From Rhodobacter sp. (GTDB lineage: Bacteria; Pseudomonadota; Alphaproteobacteria; Rhodobacterales; Rhodobacteraceae), in assembly GCA_020637555.1 (NCBI GenBank), contig JACKKF010000005.1:248001-312000 (forward strand): a stretch of 64,000 nucleotides of DNA. The letters run 5' to 3'. Numbering within the stretch: the first letter of the stretch is position 1; each line of letters opens with the position of its first letter. Below are positions 42,891-51,671 of the stretch, in pieces. Under the pieces are notes generated by a model that worked only from the letters and a program-made list of their open reading frames with translations, was not told where the DNA came from and did not search any database. Position numbers and translations under genes: made by a program.

Positions 42891-44165
42891 TTATTCGGAA
42901 CCGCCACAAGTTCCGGTTTCGACGTTGAAGTTGCCGCACGACAGCGGCGCACGCCAATCCGAGATCAGGCTCGCCGATTCCGGCAGATAGTCCGACCATT
43001 CGTCGCCCAGCACCAGGCCCGAGGTTTCCCAGACCACGTCGAATTGCCCATCCGCCTGAATCTCGCCGATCAGGACGGGTTTGGTGATGTGATGGTTCGC
43101 CCCCATCGAACTGATGCCCCCGGTCAGGTTCGGCACGGCCACGCCGATCATCGCGTCGATCACCGCGTCGGTATCGGTGGTGCCCGCCGCCTCGACCGCC
43201 TGCACCCACATGTTGAAGCCGATGTAATGGGCTTCCATCGGGTCGTTGGTGACGCGCGCGTCATTGCCGGTATAGGCGTGCCAGGCGTCGATGAAGGCCT
43301 GGTTTTCGGGGGTATCGACCGATTCGAAATAGTTCCAGGCCGCCAGATGGCCGACCAGGGGACCGGTGTCGATGCCGGCCAGTTCCTCTTCGCCGACGGA
43401 AAAGGCGATGACGGGGATCTCCTCGGCGGTGATGCCCTGCGCGGCCAGCTCGTTGTAGAAGGGCACGTTGGCGTCGCCGTTGATCGTGCTGACCACCGCC
43501 GCGCGGCGTCCGGTCGCGCCGAAGGCCGCGATCTCGCTGACGATGGTCTGCCAGTCGCTGTGGCCAAAGGGCGTGTAGTTGACGATGATGTCCTCGGGCG
43601 CGACACCGCGTGCGATCAGATAGGCTTCGAGGATCTGGTTCGTCGTGCGCGGATACACATAATCGGTGCCGGCCAGATAGAAGCGTTCGACACCCTCGAC
43701 ATCCATCAGATAGTCGATGGCCGGGATCGCCTGCTGGTTCGGTGCGGCGCCGGTATAGAAGACATTGCGCTGCGATTCCTGCCCCTCGTATTGCACGGGG
43801 TAGAAGAGGATCGAGTTCAGCTCCTCGAACACCGGCAGAACCGATTTGCGGCTGACCGAGGTCCAGCAGCCGAACACCGCCGCCACGCCGTCGCCGGCGA
43901 TCAGTTCGCGCGCCAGTTCCGCAAAGCGCGGCCAGTCCGACGCCGGATCGACCACCACCGCCTCGAGCGGGCGCCCCAGCACGCCGCCGCGGGCGTTCTG
44001 CTGTTCGATCAGCATCAACATGGCGTCGCGCAGCGTCGTCTCGGAGATCGCCATCGTTCCCGACAGAGAGTGCAGGATGCCGATGCGGATCGGCTCGACA
44101 TCCTCGGCCAGTGCGCCGGATGCGAAGACGGCACACAGCGCCGTGGTCAGCAGCAGTTTGTTCAT
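42891..44165 (-). CDS. urtA: Urea ABC transporter substrate-binding protein UrtA
   Basis: The 424-residue periplasmic receptor has a signal peptide (residues 1-20, cleavage after GALA-ED) and the UrtA-specific IRIGILHSLSGTMAISETTLRDAMLMLIEQQNARGG, then VFGCWTSVSRKSVLPVFEELNSILFYPVQYEGQE. These blocks separate it from LivK. It is the first gene of the urea importer; no urease genes occur in the window, so the hydrolytic step is encoded elsewhere. Confidence 0.96.
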   Translation of the reverse strand: MNKLLLTTALCAVFASGALAEDVEPIRIGILHSLSGTMAISETTLRDAMLMLIEQQNARGGVLGRPLEAVVVDPASDWPRFAELARELIAGDGVAAVFGCWTSVSRKSVLPVFEELNSILFYPVQYEGQESQRNVFYTGAAPNQQAIPAIDYLMDVEGVERFYLAGTDYVYPRTTNQILEAYLIARGVAPEDIIVNYTPFGHSDWQTIVSEIAAFGATGRRAAVVSTINGDANVPFYNELAAQGITAEEIPVIAFSVGEEELAGIDTGPLVGHLAAWNYFESVDTPENQAFIDAWHAYTGNDARVTNDPMEAHYIGFNMWVQAVEAAGTTDTDAVIDAMIGVAVPNLTGGISSMGANHHITKPVLIGEIQADGQFDVVWETSGLVLGDEWSDYLPESASLISDWRAPLSCGNFNVETGTCGGSE

Positions 44166-44492
44166 GGTCCCTGTTCCCCTTGTGCCGCCGCAAGCCCCGG
44201 CCCGGCGGATCTGTTGTTCGCGCCGTCCCGAGGAGGGCGCTGGATCAGGCTATTGCCGCAGTGCGGAAAAATTCACGCGGAAGCGTTCGCTGGCGCAGCA
44301 GGAAGCCGGCGGCGCGCGAAAAATGGGCGGGCGCGGGTGGGTGCAGCGCCGAAAACGGGCGAGATGGAAAGGACTCAGGGGGCGGGAGCCCGCAGGCGGC
44401 AGGGGCTGCCGCCCCGCACCCCCGCTTCAAGGGGGGCACGCCCCCCTTGAAAATCCCCGTGCGTATTTCGGACAAGATGATGGGGGTGCAGG
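44166..44492. other. 327-base gap between urtA and the MarR gene: promoter region and repeat-related hairpins
   Basis: No credible gene is present. The half next to urtA should hold its promoter, but I see no distinct operator. The other half holds hairpins GGCGGCA-GGGGC-TGCCGCC (44395-44413) and TTCAAGGGGGGC-AC-GCCCCCCTTGAA (44426-44451, 12-bp perfect stem) followed by CCCCGTGCGTATTTCGGACA and AGATGATGGG. That tail resembles the repeat tails at 26612-26640 and 37489-37519. The stem is placed to terminate the MarR gene transcript. Confidence 0.6.
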
Positions 44493-44993
44493 TCAGCGTG
44501 CGGCCGCGGCGCGGGCGGCTTGATCATAACTGCCCGACAGCGCCCTGAGCAACGCGGCGAGGCGGCTGAGATCGCCCTCGGCCCGGGGGGCACCGGGGAT
44601 CAGCAGGGCCTCGCGCAGGGTGGCATAGCGGCGGCACAGCGCGGCGCCCTCGGCGGTGATGCCCACCGTCTTTTCCTTGCCCTTGCGACCGGTCCTGACC
44701 AGGCCCTGCGCGGCGAGTTTGCGGATGGCGTAGTTCGCCAGGTGCGTATCCTCGATGTTGAGGACCAGGCACAGGTCGGCCAGCGATTTGGGCCGGTCCC
44801 GGTGGGCGACCTGATGCAGGATGAGCACCTCGAGCGCGGACATCTGCGCCCCTGCCGCCGCCATGCAGCGGACGATCCAGCGGTGAAACGCGTGATTGGC
44901 CATGGTGAGCGCGAACTCGACCTCGCTGAGGGCGGGCAGCGCGCTGTCGGCCAGATGGGCGGAACTGACGATGGGGCCAAGCGGGTCGGTCAT
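44493..44993 (-). CDS. MarR-type winged-helix regulator
   Basis: The 166-residue regulator has the MarR fold: helix FALTMANHAFHRWIVRCMAAAG, DNA-binding LEVLILHQVAHRDRPKSLADLCLVLNIEDTHLANYAIRKLAAQGLVR and the wing GRKGKEKTVGITAEGAALCRR. It is divergent from the hydantoinase/oxoprolinase gene with a perfect palindrome in the 66-base gap, so it almost certainly controls that gene. The open frame continues upstream but overlaps the promoter and the hydantoinase gene. Confidence 0.92.
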   Translation of the reverse strand: MTDPLGPIVSSAHLADSALPALSEVEFALTMANHAFHRWIVRCMAAAGAQMSALEVLILHQVAHRDRPKSLADLCLVLNIEDTHLANYAIRKLAAQGLVRTGRKGKEKTVGITAEGAALCRRYATLREALLIPGAPRAEGDLSRLAALLRALSGSYDQAARAAAAR

Positions 44994-45011
44994 GCGGATT
45001 GCTTGACTCGT

Positions 45012-45041
45012 CATCGACAATTTGTCAACGAATTGTCGATG
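45012..45041. promoter_or_regulatory. Perfect palindrome in divergent promoter, candidate MarR operator
   Basis: CATCGACAATT (45012-45022) and AATTGTCGATG (45031-45041) are exact inverted repeats around the 8-base TGTCAACG. The site lies between the divergent MarR and hydantoinase genes, 19 bases before the latter. It overlaps where the promoters should be, in line with repression of both. Confidence 0.75.
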
Positions 45042-45059
45042 GCAAGGGGGAAACGGCAC

Positions 45060-48000
45060 ATGTGGGATTTCTGGATCGACCGGGGCGGCACCTTTACCGA
45101 TGTGGTGGGCCGCGACCCCGAGGGCGGCCTGCACCCGCTGAAGCTGCTGTCCGAGAATCCCGGCGTCTACGAGGATGCGGCGATCGAGGGTATCCGCCGG
45201 CTTCTGGGGGGCGCCATCGATCCCGCGCGCATCGGCACGGTCAAGATGGGCACCACGGTCGCCACGAATGCGTTGCTGGAGCGCAAGGGCGATCGGGTGG
45301 CGCTGATCACAACCCGAGGGTTCCGCGATGCCCTGCGGATCGCCTATCAGGCCCGGCCCGAGATCTTTGCCAAGGAGATCGTGCTGCCGGAACAGCTGTA
45401 TGAGCGGGTGGTCGAGGTGGACGAACGCCTGCGCGCCGATGGCCGTGTCGAGACTCCGCTTGCGCCGGCGACGGCCGCGCTGGGCGCCTTGCGGGCCGAT
45501 GGGTTCGATGCGCTGGCCATCGTGTTGATGCATGCCTGGAAGAACCCGGCGCACGAACAGGCCCTGGCCGCCGAGGCCCGGGCGCTGGGGTTCACGCAGG
45601 TTTCGGTCAGCCACGAGGTCAGCCCGCTGATCAAGCTGGTCGGGCGCGGCGACACCACGGTCGTGGATGCCTATCTCAGCCCGATCCTGCGCCGCTATGT
45701 CGCCCGGGTCGCCGGGGCCCTGGGGGCGACCCCGGCCGGCCAGCCGGGGCCGACGCTGCAATTCATGATGTCGTCCGGCGGGATGACCGCGGCCGAGGCG
45801 TTTCAGGGCAAGGACGCGATCCTGTCGGGGCCGGCGGGGGGTGTGGTCGGCATGGTGCAGACCGCGCGCCTGGCCGGGCATGAGCGGGTGATCGGCTTTG
45901 ACATGGGCGGCACCAGCACAGATGTCGCCCATTGCGCCGGCGCCTATGAGCGCGCCTTCGACACCGAGGTCGCGGGCGTGCGCATCCGGGCGCCGATGAT
46001 GCGGATCCATACGGTCGCGGCCGGGGGCGGATCGATCCTGCATGCGGAACCGGGGCGCTTCCGCGTGGGGCCGGACAGCGCCGGGGCCGATCCGGGGCCT
46101 GCCTGTTACCGGCGCGGTGGGCCGCTGACCGTCACCGACGCGAACGTCATGCTGGGCAAGCTGAACCCGCGGTTCTTCCCGGCGATCTTTGGCCCCGGGC
46201 AGGATCAGCCGCTGGACCGCGACACGGTCGTCGCCCGGTTTGCCCGCATCGCCGAAGCCGAGGGCAAGTCGCCCGAAGCGGTTGCCGAAGGCTTCCTGCG
46301 CATCGCTGTCGAAAACATGGCCAACGCGGTCAAGAAGATCTCGGTGCAGCGCGGGTATGACGTGACGCGCTATCTGCTCAATTCCTTTGGCGGCGCGGGC
46401 GGGCAGCACGCCTGCCTGGTCGCCGACGCGCTGGGCATGGAGCGGGTGCTGATCCATCCGCTTTCGGGCCTGTTGTCGGCCTATGGGATCGGTCTGGCCA
46501 CGGTGTCGTCAAGCCGCCAGCAGGCCCTGCTGGAACCTCTGGCCGAGGGGTCTCGCCCCGCGGTCGAGGCCCTGATCGCGACACTGCGCGATCTCGTGTC
46601 GGCCGACATGGCCGCGCAGGGCGTGCCTGACGCGGCCATTGCCTGGCATCCGGTCCTGATGCTGCGCTATGCGGGCACCGACACGGCCCTGCCCGTGCCC
46701 TTCGACGGATCTCTGGACGCCGCCCGCGCCACATTCGAGGCCGCCCACAAGGCCCGGTTCGGGTTCGTCCAGACCGGGCGCGAGATCACCATCGAGGCGA
46801 TCGACCTGCAAGCCGAGGACGCGCGGCCGCAGGCCGGCGCCGAGGTCGCGCAGGTCGAGATCCCGTCCACACCCGAGGCCGACGCCCGCGTGCCGCTCTA
46901 TTCCGGGGGCGCCTGGCATGACGCGGCGGTGGTCCTGCGCGCCTCGCTCACGCCCGGCGCCTCGGTGACGGGGCCCGCGCTGATCATCGAACCGAACCAG
47001 ACCGTCGTGATCGAGCCCGGCTGGCGCGCCGAGCTGACCGGGCGCGATCACATCCTGATGACGCGCCACCAGAAGGCCGCCCGCGCGCAGGTTGTCGGCG
47101 CCGACCAGGCGGACCCGATCCTGCTGGAGGTGTTCAACAATCTGTTCATGAACATCGCCGAACAGATGGGCCTCGCGCTGCAGAACACCGCACATTCCGT
47201 CAACATCAAGGAACGGCTGGATTTCTCCTGCGCGGTGTTCGATTCCGCGGGGGCGCTGGTGGCGAATGCGCCGCATATGCCGGTTCACCTGGGCTCGATG
47301 GACCGCAGCGTGGAAACGGTGATCCGCCAGAACCCCGGCATCCGCCCCGGTCAGGTCTATGCGCTGAACGCGCCTTATAACGGCGGCACCCATCTGCCCG
47401 ATATCACCGTGGTGTCGCCGGTGTTCGACGCCGCGGGGCGGCAGGTGCTGTTCTGGGTGGCCGCGCGGGGCCATCACGCCGATGTCGGCGGCACCGCGCC
47501 CGGATCCATGACCCCCCTTGCCACCACGGTCGAGGAAGAGGGCGTCCTGATCGACAACTTCCTTCTGGTGGACGAGGGCGGCTTTCGCGAGGACGCCTTG
47601 CGCAGGCTGTTGCTGGATCATCCCTGGCCGGTGCGCAATGTCGACCAGAACATCGCCGATCTGAAAGCCCAGGTCGCCGCGAACGAACGCGGTGCCGCCG
47701 AACTGCGCCGGATGGTGGCCGATTTCGGGCTGGAGGTGGTGCAGGCCTACATGGGCCATGTCCAGGACAATGCCGCCGAGGAAGTCCGCCGTCTGCTGGG
47801 ACGGCTCGAGGATTGTTCCTATCGCTATGAAACCGATACCGGACAGGTCATCCAGGTTGCGATCACCGTGGACCGTCACAACCGCCAGGCCACGGTCGAC
47901 TTCTCCGGCACATCCGAGGCCCGGGCGAACAACTTCAATGCCCCCGAGCCGGTGACCCGGGCCGCGGTCCTCTATGTGTTCCGCGTCATGGTCGAGGCCC

Positions 48001-48653
48001 CGATCCCGATGAACGCCGGCTGCCTCAGGCCGATCCGCATCATCGTGCCCGAAGGCTGCATGCTGGCGCCGCGCTATCCCCGTGCGGTGGTTGCCGGCAA
48101 TGTCGAAACCTCGCAGCACGTCACCAATGCGCTGTTCGGCGCGCTGGGGGCGATGGCCAACAGCCAGGGAACGATGAACAACCTGACCTTCGGCAATGCG
48201 ACCTATCAGTATTACGAAACCCTCTGTTCAGGCGCCCCCGCCGGCGTGATGAACGACGGGCGCGGCTTCGACGGCACCTCGGGCGTGCATGTGCACATGA
48301 CCAATTCGCGCCTGACCGACCCCGAGGTCCTGGAACTGCGCTTTCCGGTCCTGCTCGAGGATTTCGGCCTGCGCGACGGATCGGGCGGCCGCGGGCGCTG
48401 GTCGGCGGGGGACGGCACGACGCGCACCATCCGCTTTCTGGAACGGATGGATTGCGCGATCCTCTCGTCCCATCGCAACCGCGCGCCCCGGGGGCTCGCA
48501 GGCGGGGGCGACGGCCAGGTCGGCCAGACGCTGGTGCGGCGGCGCGACGGGCGTGTCGAAATCCTCGCCGCCTGCGCACAGGTCGTGCTCGAACCGGGCG
48601 AGGCCGTCACCGTGATCACCCCGACCGCCGGCGGCTACGGCGTGGCGGACTGA
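45060..48653 (+). CDS. Fused hydantoinase A/B (5-oxoprolinase-type) protein
   Basis: The 1197-residue enzyme combines the HyuA-like ATP-dependent half (about 1-690) and the HyuB-like half (about 690-1197), as in 5-oxoprolinase. The N-terminal DFWIDRGGTFTDVVGRDPEGG and IGFDMGGTSTDVAHC (about 279-293) are the ATPase motifs; the B half has MNIAEQMGLALQNTAHSVNIKERLDFSCA and TGVHVHMTNSRLTDPEVLE-like GVHVHMTNSRLTDPEVLELR. It opens cyclic amides such as 5-oxoproline or N-methylhydantoin using ATP; the exact substrate is not shown. The fused form is usual for 5-oxoprolinase. A MarR-type regulator is divergent. Confidence 0.93.
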   Translation: MWDFWIDRGGTFTDVVGRDPEGGLHPLKLLSENPGVYEDAAIEGIRRLLGGAIDPARIGTVKMGTTVATNALLERKGDRVALITTRGFRDALRIAYQARPEIFAKEIVLPEQLYERVVEVDERLRADGRVETPLAPATAALGALRADGFDALAIVLMHAWKNPAHEQALAAEARALGFTQVSVSHEVSPLIKLVGRGDTTVVDAYLSPILRRYVARVAGALGATPAGQPGPTLQFMMSSGGMTAAEAFQGKDAILSGPAGGVVGMVQTARLAGHERVIGFDMGGTSTDVAHCAGAYERAFDTEVAGVRIRAPMMRIHTVAAGGGSILHAEPGRFRVGPDSAGADPGPACYRRGGPLTVTDANVMLGKLNPRFFPAIFGPGQDQPLDRDTVVARFARIAEAEGKSPEAVAEGFLRIAVENMANAVKKISVQRGYDVTRYLLNSFGGAGGQHACLVADALGMERVLIHPLSGLLSAYGIGLATVSSSRQQALLEPLAEGSRPAVEALIATLRDLVSADMAAQGVPDAAIAWHPVLMLRYAGTDTALPVPFDGSLDAARATFEAAHKARFGFVQTGREITIEAIDLQAEDARPQAGAEVAQVEIPSTPEADARVPLYSGGAWHDAAVVLRASLTPGASVTGPALIIEPNQTVVIEPGWRAELTGRDHILMTRHQKAARAQVVGADQADPILLEVFNNLFMNIAEQMGLALQNTAHSVNIKERLDFSCAVFDSAGALVANAPHMPVHLGSMDRSVETVIRQNPGIRPGQVYALNAPYNGGTHLPDITVVSPVFDAAGRQVLFWVAARGHHADVGGTAPGSMTPLATTVEEEGVLIDNFLLVDEGGFREDALRRLLLDHPWPVRNVDQNIADLKAQVAANERGAAELRRMVADFGLEVVQAYMGHVQDNAAEEVRRLLGRLEDCSYRYETDTGQVIQVAITVDRHNRQATVDFSGTSEARANNFNAPEPVTRAAVLYVFRVMVEAPIPMNAGCLRPIRIIVPEGCMLAPRYPRAVVAGNVETSQHVTNALFGALGAMANSQGTMNNLTFGNATYQYYETLCSGAPAGVMNDGRGFDGTSGVHVHMTNSRLTDPEVLELRFPVLLEDFGLRDGSGGRGRWSAGDGTTRTIRFLERMDCAILSSHRNRAPRGLAGGGDGQVGQTLVRRRDGRVEILAACAQVVLEPGEAVTVITPTAGGYGVAD

Positions 48654-48719
48654 CCCACGCCCAGCCCCGCGGCCCAGCCCCGCGGCGCAGGCCCCGGCTT
48701 CCCCCACGCGCCCGCCCGC

Positions 48720-48860
48720 ATCTTTGTGCCGGAAATATCCTCGGGGGGTGAATTTGCGCAGCAAAGAGGGGGGCGGAAAGCCCCCCTTCGCGCGCGCGCC
48801 AGCGCGCGCCCGGTCGCCCGAGGACTGAAGGCCCACGGCCTTCCGCCCGAGGGCGAAACC
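48720..48860. repeat. About 140-bp intergenic repeat, copy B (3' end of metK)
   Basis: The reverse complement of this block matches the repeat at 37379-37519 nearly base for base, including the GGGGGGC-TTTCC-GCCCCCC hairpin, the TTTGCTGCGCAAATTCACCC segment and the tail ATATTTCCGGCACAAAGA. It lies in the 222-base gap between the convergent oxoprolinase and metK genes, in the same orientation relative to metK as copy A has to pstB. It carries no gene. Confidence 0.8.
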
Positions 48861-48875
48861 GCCGCCTTGTCGGTC

Positions 48876-50042
48876 TCAGACCGCCTTTTTCAGCGTCTCG
48901 GCCAGGTCGGTCCGTTCCCACGAGAATCCGCCATCGGCCTCGGGTTCCCGGCCGAAGTGGCCATAGGCCGAGGTCCGGGCGTAGATCGGCTTGTTCAGGC
49001 CCAGATGGGTGCGGATACCGCGCGGGGTCAGATCCATGCTCTGCGCCACGACCCGTTCGATCACGTCATCCGGCACGACACCGGTGCCGTGCGTATCGAC
49101 ATAGATCGACAGCGGCTTGGCCACGCCGATCGCATACGAGATCTGCAGCGTGCACCGCTTGGCCAGACCGGCCGCGACGACGTTCTTTGCCAGATAGCGC
49201 GCCGCATAGGCGGCCGAGCGGTCCACCTTGGTCGGGTCCTTGCCCGAGAACGCGCCGCCGCCATGGGGCGCCGCGCCGCCATAGGTATCGACGATGATCT
49301 TGCGTCCGGTCAGGCCCGCGTCGCCATCGGGGCCGCCGATCACGAAGGTGCCGGTCGGGTTCACCCACCATTCGGTCTTGTCGGTGATCCAGCCCGACGG
49401 CAGGACCTCGCGGATATAGGGTTCGACGATCGCGCGGATGTCATCCGAGGTCTGGCTTTCCAGCGCGTGCTGGGTGGACAGCACGATCGAGGTGACCTCG
49501 ACCGGCTTGCCGTCCTCGTAGCGGACCGACAGCTGCGACTTGGCGTCGGGGCGCAGGGTCGGCTCCGCGCCCGATTTGCGGGCTTCAGCCGTGCGGCGCA
49601 GGATGGCGTGGGCATACTGGATCGGCGCCGGCATCAGCTCGGGCGTTTCATCGACGGCATAGCCGAACATGATGCCCTGGTCGCCCGCACCGTCGCGGTC
49701 CACGCCCTGGGCGATATGGGCCGATTGTTCGTGCAGGAAGTTCAGAACATGGCAGGTGTTCCAGTGGAATTTTTCCTGCTCGTAGCCGATGTCCTTGATG
49801 CAGTCGCGGGCGATCTGCGGGATGCGGCCCATATAGTCCTTCAGCCGCTCGGCGTTGGACAGGCCGACCTCGCCGCCGATCACGACCATGGACGAGGTCG
49901 CAAAGGTTTCGCAGGCGACGCGGGCGTTGGGTTCCTCGGCGATCAGCGCGTCGAGGACGGCGTCCGAGATCCGGTCGCAGACCTTGTCGGGGTGACCCTC
50001 GGACACGGATTCCGAGGTAAAGACGTAATTCTGTCGGCTCAT
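48876..50042 (-). CDS. metK: S-adenosylmethionine synthetase
   Basis: The 388-residue enzyme makes S-adenosylmethionine from methionine and ATP. It starts SRQNYVFTSESVSEGHPDKVCD (metal- and ATP-binding), and has the signatures GAGDQGIMFGYA and GGGAFSGKDPTKVDRSAAYAARY. The longer frame upstream runs over the riboswitch and lnt and is not coding. The leader contains a SAM/SAH riboswitch that covers the ribosome-binding site, so translation should fall when SAM or SAH is high. Confidence 0.98.
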   Translation of the reverse strand: MSRQNYVFTSESVSEGHPDKVCDRISDAVLDALIAEEPNARVACETFATSSMVVIGGEVGLSNAERLKDYMGRIPQIARDCIKDIGYEQEKFHWNTCHVLNFLHEQSAHIAQGVDRDGAGDQGIMFGYAVDETPELMPAPIQYAHAILRRTAEARKSGAEPTLRPDAKSQLSVRYEDGKPVEVTSIVLSTQHALESQTSDDIRAIVEPYIREVLPSGWITDKTEWWVNPTGTFVIGGPDGDAGLTGRKIIVDTYGGAAPHGGGAFSGKDPTKVDRSAAYAARYLAKNVVAAGLAKRCTLQISYAIGVAKPLSIYVDTHGTGVVPDDVIERVVAQSMDLTPRGIRTHLGLNKPIYARTSAYGHFGREPEADGGFSWERTDLAETLKKAV

Positions 50043-50050
50043 GGGTGAGT

Positions 50051-50094
50051 TGCTCCATTGATGATCGACCGTCACGCCAGGAAGCCGTTGTGAC
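50051..50094 (-). ncRNA. SAM/SAH riboswitch in the metK leader
   Basis: Reading the minus strand, the leader has GTCAC-AACGGCTTCCTGGC-GTGAC, a 12-base linker, then ATGGAGCA, ending 8 bases before the metK ATG. The stem GTCAC/GTGAC, the loop ACGGCTTCCTGGC and the GGAGC that pairs with GCTTCC as a pseudoknot match the SAM/SAH riboswitch consensus as I remember it. The GGAG is the metK ribosome site, so ligand binding should block translation. This class is known from Rhodobacterales metK leaders. Confidence 0.93.
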
Positions 50095-50109
50095 GGGATT
50101 CCTATGCCG

Positions 50110-51669
50110 CTATCCCGTTGTGCCGCGCGCGTCAATCGCTTTGCGGCGCCGGACTGCCGCGATGAGCCCCAGCAGCAACACACCGCCCGCCAGAATGCCG
50201 TGCCAGGGCCCGTCGCCCAGCCGGGCATAGGGCGTGGCGGCGCGGGCCCCGGGCAGGGGGGCATCCAGCACGCCCATCATGTCCAGTGACAGGCTGGCCT
50301 GCACCCGGCCGCGCGCATCCACCACCGCCGAGATGCCGGTGTTCGCGGCGCGCACCAGCGGCAGGCCGGTTTCGATCGCCCTGAGCCGCGCCTGCGCGAA
50401 ATGCTGATAGGGCCCGCTGTGGGTGCCGAACCAGGCGTCGTTCGTCAGTTGCAGGATCCAGTCCGGCCGGTCCGGGGTGCGCAGGTCGCGCGCAAACACG
50501 GCTTCGTAGCAGATCAGCGGCAGCACCTGGCCCGCGGGGCCCAGGTCCAGCACGGCCGGGCCGGGGCCGGGGGTGTAGCCGGCCAGCGCCTGCGCCGCCA
50601 GGCCCGACCAGCCCCGATCCTCGGCCCAGCGGCCCAGCAGGGGGATGTATTCCCCGAACGGCACCAGATGGTGCTTGTCATAGACGGCAACCGGCGTGCC
50701 CTGCGGGTCCAGGACGGCGAGTGCGTTGTAATAGCGGCGTATTCCCTGATCGTCCGGCGCACGACGGTCCAGGCCCAGGACCAGCGGGGCGCCGGCGGCC
50801 TCGGCCGCCATCCGCAGGCCGTTCCCGGGGCGATCCAGATAGAAGGGCGCCGCGGATTCGGGCCAGATCACCAGATCGGGCCGGGTTTCGGCGGGTGTCG
50901 CGGACAGGGCCAGATGGCGGCGAAAGAACCCGTCCATGAGGTCGGGGTCCCATTTCTGGTCTTGCGGGACATTGGCCTGCACCACGCGCACCATGACCCC
51001 CGGCGCGGCCGGGGCCGGTTCGCGCAGGCGCGCCGCGCCCCAGCCCCAGGCGGCCAGCAGCACCAGCATCGCCGCGCCCAGCGCCAGCGTGGCCCCCAGC
51101 GGGGCGCGGGCCCGGGCCCGGATCATCGCCGTTGCCAGCGCCGCCGATATCCCCAGCGACACCGCGCTGAGCAGCAGCGCGCCGCCCAGCGCCGCCAGCT
51201 GATCGGGGGGCGTGCCGATCCAGACATGGCCGCTCAGGGCCCAGGGGAAGCCCGTCAGCATCACGCCGCGCAGATCCTCGAGCGCCAGCATGGCCAGCGC
51301 GAACGCCCAGATCCGCCCCGGCGCCGTGTGCGCGACCCGGTGCGCGAACGCGGCCGCCGCGGCCCAGAACACCCCCATCCCGCCCGCCATCAGCACCAGC
51401 GCAAAGGGGGCCATCCAGCCATCGCGCGCGGCATCGACCAGGAAGGGATCGACGATCCACGCCATGACCAGCGCGAAATGCGCGCCACCGGCCAGCCAGA
51501 CCCGCCAGAATGCCTGTCGCGGCCCCGCGGCGCCGGCAACCAGCAGCGCCACGCCGGCCAGACCCGCCAGTGCCAGCGGCCACGCCCCCCAGGGGGCCTG
51601 ACCCAGACCGGCCAGCAGGCCCGGCGCGATACAGGCCAGAAGGCGCAGCAGGGCAGGGCGGGCCCGCAT
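50110..51669 (-). CDS. lnt: Apolipoprotein N-acyltransferase
   Basis: The 519-residue membrane enzyme adds the third acyl chain to lipoproteins. Six hydrophobic helices occupy about residues 1-215, followed by the nitrilase-like periplasmic domain with the catalytic triad E271 (WPESAAPF), K332 (YDKHHLVPFGE) and C387 (ICYEAVF). A final helix lies near the C-terminus. It sits three bases after the CBS-domain gene and before metK, in the conserved alphaproteobacterial order. Confidence 0.96.
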   Translation of the reverse strand: MRARPALLRLLACIAPGLLAGLGQAPWGAWPLALAGLAGVALLVAGAAGPRQAFWRVWLAGGAHFALVMAWIVDPFLVDAARDGWMAPFALVLMAGGMGVFWAAAAAFAHRVAHTAPGRIWAFALAMLALEDLRGVMLTGFPWALSGHVWIGTPPDQLAALGGALLLSAVSLGISAALATAMIRARARAPLGATLALGAAMLVLLAAWGWGAARLREPAPAAPGVMVRVVQANVPQDQKWDPDLMDGFFRRHLALSATPAETRPDLVIWPESAAPFYLDRPGNGLRMAAEAAGAPLVLGLDRRAPDDQGIRRYYNALAVLDPQGTPVAVYDKHHLVPFGEYIPLLGRWAEDRGWSGLAAQALAGYTPGPGPAVLDLGPAGQVLPLICYEAVFARDLRTPDRPDWILQLTNDAWFGTHSGPYQHFAQARLRAIETGLPLVRAANTGISAVVDARGRVQASLSLDMMGVLDAPLPGARAATPYARLGDGPWHGILAGGVLLLGLIAAVRRRKAIDARGTTG

Positions 51670-51671
51670 CG

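Noticed and set aside
44520..45059. A longer start for the oxoprolinase
   Set aside because: The open frame continues upstream, but it crosses the divergent MarR gene and its operator, and the family starts exactly at MWDFWIDRGGTFTD.
50043..50264. A longer N-terminus for metK
   Set aside because: That stretch holds the riboswitch and the end of lnt; the MetK family starts at the ATG at 50042.
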